Below are positions 40,707-43,263 of a stretch of DNA of 43,263 nt, in pieces. The stretch's first letter is position 1. Each line of letters opens with the position of its first letter. This DNA is from Methanosarcina sp. (GTDB lineage: Archaea > Halobacteriota > Methanosarcinia > Methanosarcinales > Methanosarcinaceae). Location: NCBI RefSeq assembly GCF_028693135.1, contig NZ_JAQUVZ010000030.1:1-43263 (forward strand), read 5' to 3'. A model generated the notes under the pieces. The model was not told the DNA's origin. It saw only the letters and a program-made list of their open reading frames with translations, and did no database searches. The position numbers were made by a program, and so were the translations under genes.

Positions 40707-40955
40707 ATGGTAGGAGAAGAATTAGTTAGTGGACCTTTCCTGGACGCAGACGGAATGAAAGCACTTGGTGCAGCACTCGCAATCACAGTAACTGGGCTTG
40801 CATCTGCATGGGCTGAAAAGGAAATCGGCACCGCAGCAATTGGCGCTATGGCAGAAAACGAAGGGTTATTCGGTAAGGGTCTGATCCTTACTGTCATTCC
40901 TGAAACCATCGTTATCTTCGGTCTTGTCGCTTCATTGCTTATCAATTCTGCTTAA
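40707..40955 (+). CDS. ahaK: A1AO ATP synthase subunit K (c-ring proteolipid)
   Basis: The ATG at 40707 has GGAGG 10 bases upstream; the longer in-frame version would overlap ahaI and is unlikely. The 82-residue protein is one helical hairpin: GMKALGAALAITVTGLASAW, a polar loop, and LILTVIPETIVIFGLVASLL with the ion-binding Glu in PET. It is the small one-hairpin form of the c subunit. Methanosarcina enzymes have been reported to couple Na+ and H+. A hairpin array follows directly. Confidence 0.95.
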   Translation: MVGEELVSGPFLDADGMKALGAALAITVTGLASAWAEKEIGTAAIGAMAENEGLFGKGLILTVIPETIVIFGLVASLLINSA

Positions 40956-41117
40956 TTTAAGAGCGTATTTCGCTCTTAAATTTCTTAGAGCATTACTCTG
41001 AGCTTCTCTGGGTGTTTGTTTCTTACCAGGCGGAGTTGGAGTGTTATATGCTCTAAGTTTCCCTTAGGTATCGTTGCACTCTAAGCAGCTTAGAGTTTCT
41101 GCTCTAAGCTTTAGAGC
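40954..41117 (+). promoter_or_regulatory. Hairpin array between ahaK and ahaE
   Basis: The 197-base gap holds three stems. The first is AATTTAAGAGCG with CGCTCTTAAATT (40954-40982), 12 bp around TATTT, overlapping the ahaK stop. The second is ACTCTAAG-CAG-CTTAGAGT (41078-41096). The third is GCTCTAA-GCT-TTAGAGC (41101-41117). GGAGG for ahaE follows at 41141. Since many more K than E subunits are needed, these may stabilise the upstream message or cut read-through. Confidence 0.6.
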
Positions 41118-41152
41118 ACTTTTTTGCTCTATATTTATTTGGAGGTGTAAGC

Positions 41153-41704
41153 ATGGGACTAGAGATCGTTATAAAAGACATCCAGGAGGGTGCAAGAGCC
41201 GAGGTTTCCCGTCTAAAAACCGAAGCCGATGCGAAGGCATCCGAGATCACAAATGAGGCTAAAGAAGTGCAGAAGAAGGTGCTCGGGGACAACCTTGCCA
41301 AGGTGGAAGAGGACCTCCAAAAACTGCACCAACAGGTTATCTCAAGTGCAAACCTGGAAGTAAAAAGAATTACGCTTAACAAGCGCAAAGAACTTCTAGA
41401 TAAAGTTTATAGCCAGACAGTTGAAAGCATCAAGTCAATGCCGGCGTCCAAAAAAGAAGAGCTATTGAAGCATATTATCAACAAGTATGAGACTAGCGGT
41501 GCTAGATTTTATTCTTCTAAGGCTTCAGAAGAGACTGCCAGGAAATTAACCTCATTGACTTATGCGGGTAATATAGACTGTATCGGCGGTATTGTTATTG
41601 AAAACGAAGACAGGACAATCAGGTTAGATTTCACATATGATTCAATCCTGAAAAACGTGTATGAGCGTTCATTGAAGCAGATATCTGATACTTTATACGG
41701 GTGA
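41153..41704 (+). CDS. ahaE: A1AO ATP synthase subunit E (peripheral stalk)
   Basis: The 183-residue protein has a long N-terminal helix (residues 4-100: EIVIKDIQEGARAEVSRLKT...QQVISSANLEVKRITLNKRK) and a small globular C-terminus (DCIGGIVIENEDRTIRLDFTYDS). Subunit E binds the nucleotide-binding head and pairs with H. GGAGG is spaced correctly upstream. It is followed by ahaC after 6 bases. Confidence 0.95.
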   Translation: MGLEIVIKDIQEGARAEVSRLKTEADAKASEITNEAKEVQKKVLGDNLAKVEEDLQKLHQQVISSANLEVKRITLNKRKELLDKVYSQTVESIKSMPASKKEELLKHIINKYETSGARFYSSKASEETARKLTSLTYAGNIDCIGGIVIENEDRTIRLDFTYDSILKNVYERSLKQISDTLYG

Positions 41705-41710
41705 TGTTCG

Positions 41711-42793
41711 ATGCGGCTTTTGGAGAGACTCTGGGGAACAAATCCCTACCGAAAATCCGATAAGAAGAAAAAAGGCACTTCTAATTATGCTTATGCCGTA
41801 ACCCGTGTCCGTGCGATGAAGAGTAAGCTGCTTCCTAAAGAAACGTATCCACGGCTTCTCAATATGGGGATTGATGAAATCACCCGCTTTATCCAGGAAT
41901 CTGAATACAAAAACGACGTTGACGAACTGGCAATGAAATACAGCGGTGGCGACCTGGCAGAACATGCATTAAACAGGAATCTTGCGCTCACCTATGATAA
42001 GTTGCTCAGGATCACCTCAGGAGAATTGAACTACCTGATCGTTGCATATCTCAAAAGGTATGACATCTGGAATATAAAAACGCTTCTTCGCGGTATTCTT
42101 TATAATGCACCAGTTGAGGATATCCTCGAGTCTCTTATTTCTGCCGGGGAATTTACCTATACTTTCCTGTCAGAACTTGCAGCCAAGGCCACATATCAGG
42201 AAGTCATTGATGCCCTAAAAGAGACCGACTACTATCCCCTACTGCAGGAGTTTGACGGGACTAACCTGGCATATATCGAAAACGAGCTTGATAAGGCTTA
42301 TTACTCAAGCCTGTTTGCTGTAATCGGAAAGCCAAGATCCAAGGACCGTAAGCTCTTTGTCAGATTCATCAAACTCGAAGTCGATGTCAAGAACCTGGGT
42401 ACCCTTTTCAGGCTGAAAAGAGCAGGAGTCGAGGAGTCTGATGAGATCATGCCCCTCATAATCGAAGGTGGCATGGAGCTGAAGTCCGAGAAACTGGCAC
42501 CGCTTCCTTATGAACAGTTTATCGATGCACTTCGAAAAACTCATTACTGGGATGCAATTTCAAGTGTCGCGGAGCTGGAGACAGCTTCTTTGACTATTGT
42601 TGAAAGCAGGCTCACAAGGCACTCTCTTGAATCTGCAACCACTTATTCGCATGTATCTCCGATCTCAATTGTACCTATTATGGACTATATTATCCATAAA
42701 AGTAATGAGGTCAAAAACCTCCGGATTATTTTCAGAGGCAAGGAGGCTGGCCTCGATGATACACTAATTAAAGACCAGTTGGTGGTTATCTAA
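41711..42793 (+). CDS. ahaC: A1AO ATP synthase subunit C (central, d-like)
   Basis: The 360-residue product is mainly helical, with the V-type subunit d/C pattern: [21 protein letters not shown], three repeated helical bundles with the shape [11 protein letters not shown]...[17 protein letters not shown], and a late [13 protein letters not shown]. It connects the rotor ring to the central stalk. Its stop shares one base with the ahaF start (TAATG). Confidence 0.95.
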   Translation: MRLLERLWGTNPYRKSDKKKKGTSNYAYAVTRVRAMKSKLLPKETYPRLLNMGIDEITRFIQESEYKNDVDELAMKYSGGDLAEHALNRNLALTYDKLLRITSGELNYLIVAYLKRYDIWNIKTLLRGILYNAPVEDILESLISAGEFTYTFLSELAAKATYQEVIDALKETDYYPLLQEFDGTNLAYIENELDKAYYSSLFAVIGKPRSKDRKLFVRFIKLEVDVKNLGTLFRLKRAGVEESDEIMPLIIEGGMELKSEKLAPLPYEQFIDALRKTHYWDAISSVAELETASLTIVESRLTRHSLESATTYSHVSPISIVPIMDYIIHKSNEVKNLRIIFRGKEAGLDDTLIKDQLVVI

Positions 42794-43098
42794 TGGAATT
42801 GGCAGTGATCGGAAAGAGCGGGTTTGTCACGGGGTTCAGGCTGGCTGGTATCAGAAAAGTGTATGAAGTCGTTGATATCCCAACCACCGAGTCCGCGGTA
42901 AAATCGGTGCTTGAAGATAAGAGTATCGGGATTCTTGTAATGCATAATGATGACATTGGTAATCTGCCTGAGGTATTAAGGAAAAACTTGAATGAGTCTG
43001 TCCAGCCCACAGTAGTAGCTCTGGGAGGCAGCGGGGCAGGCTCAACGAGTTTAAGAGATAAAATAAAACAAGCGGTAGGTGTTGATTTGTGGAAGTAA
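42793..43098 (+). CDS. ahaF: A1AO ATP synthase subunit F
   Basis: The 101-residue protein begins [20 protein letters not shown] and has the alternating strand-helix pattern of subunit F, with [10 protein letters not shown] in the middle and [28 protein letters not shown] at the end. It belongs to the central stalk. The start overlaps the ahaC stop by one base and its end overlaps ahaA by 10 bases. Confidence 0.95.
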   Translation: MELAVIGKSGFVTGFRLAGIRKVYEVVDIPTTESAVKSVLEDKSIGILVMHNDDIGNLPEVLRKNLNESVQPTVVALGGSGAGSTSLRDKIKQAVGVDLWK

Positions 43099-43263
43099 AA
43101 AGTGAAATTTATCGTGTGGCTGGGCCTGTCGTCACTGCTATCGGCTTGCAGGCAAAAATGTATGACCTGGTCAAAGTCGGTAATGAAGGGTTGATGGGTG
43201 AAGTCATCCAGATAGTAAAGGACAAGACCATCATCCAGGTATACGAAGAAACGGGAGGTGTCA
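43089..43263 (+). CDS. ahaA: A1AO ATP synthase subunit A, N-terminus (cut by window end)
   Basis: The start is a GTG at 43089 giving (M)[20 protein letters not shown], the usual N-terminal beta-barrel start of the catalytic A subunit, through [20 protein letters not shown]. The GTG start lies inside the 3' end of ahaF with an overlap of 10 bases. The catalytic P-loop would lie beyond the window. Confidence 0.95.
   Translation, partial: MEVKSEIYRVAGPVVTAIGLQAKMYDLVKVGNEGLMGEVIQIVKDKTIIQVYEETGGV

Overview
The window is a stretch of an archaeal chromosome, almost certainly from a Methanosarcina species. The evidence is an A1AO ATP synthase operon in the order H-I-K-E-C-F-A, a three-gene archaeal glutamate synthase with an F420-reductase-type partner, archaeal or eukaryote-like ribosomal proteins (S19e, L31e, L39e, L18Ae), aIF6, prefoldin alpha, a PAN proteasomal ATPase, a CcmE of the archaeal CxxxY type (this genus makes multihaem cytochromes c), a FilR1-type regulator, and long AT-rich intergenic regions with many IS200/IS605 remnants. 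The species cannot be fixed from the sequence alone.

Layout. 1-4.2 kb is a gene graveyard. It holds a TnpA C-terminus, an MtrA-like fragment, a frameshifted duplicate of the 3' end of the F420-type glutamate synthase partner, and a FilR1-family regulator split by a 174-bp MITE. A secreted protein of unknown function and a 28-residue membrane peptide follow. 4.2-10.8 kb (minus strand) is the nitrogen-assimilation block: glnA, then the glutamate synthase amidotransferase, FMN/Fe-S and GXGXG subunits, then the FrhB-like protein. 11-15.7 kb holds unrelated small genes (TspO, DUF1059, an Hsp20 and its pseudogene, DUF523/DUF1722, a transglutaminase-like protein, PspC). 15.9-22.6 kb (minus strand) is the information-processing cluster: L39e-L31e-aIF6-L18Ae-prefoldin alpha-FtsY, then S19e-PDCD5-PP-loop ATPase, and purA. 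22.9-30.5 kb carries two DUF131 membrane proteins, PAN, tRNA-Glu, an ADP-ribosylglycohydrolase, a DUF123 nuclease-like protein, an ACT-ACT-metallo-beta-lactamase fusion and a PAP2 phosphatase. 30.8-35.1 kb holds tRNA-Leu and tRNA-Gly on the minus strand and an IS200/IS605-type island with an intact TnpB gene. ccmD-ccmE lies inside this island. A polyprenyl synthase and a radical SAM/SPASM protein follow. 37.3-38.4 kb is a T-rich gene desert with a second MITE copy, leading into the ATP synthase operon, which runs off the window end inside ahaA.

How the genes work together. GlnA and the glutamate synthase proteins form a GS/GOGAT system whose likely electron donor, judged by the FrhB-like gene in the operon, is reduced F420 or ferredoxin. 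The ATP synthase is the energy-conserving end of methanogenesis. CcmD/CcmE belong to cytochrome c maturation.

The most unusual signals are these. (1) Two non-coding elements at about 31.36-31.69 and 33.99-34.41 kb have IS200/IS605-like ends and share a gapless 210-nt core about 83% identical, with stems kept by G-U changes, so they look like a mobile structured RNA. (2) A short MITE has 15-bp terminal repeats and an 8-bp target duplication; removing it in silico restores an uninterrupted regulator gene. (3) ccmDE is bracketed by two such IS-like elements. (4) A hairpin array lies between the c-subunit gene ahaK and ahaE. (5) Short tandem repeats recur in the intergenic regions.
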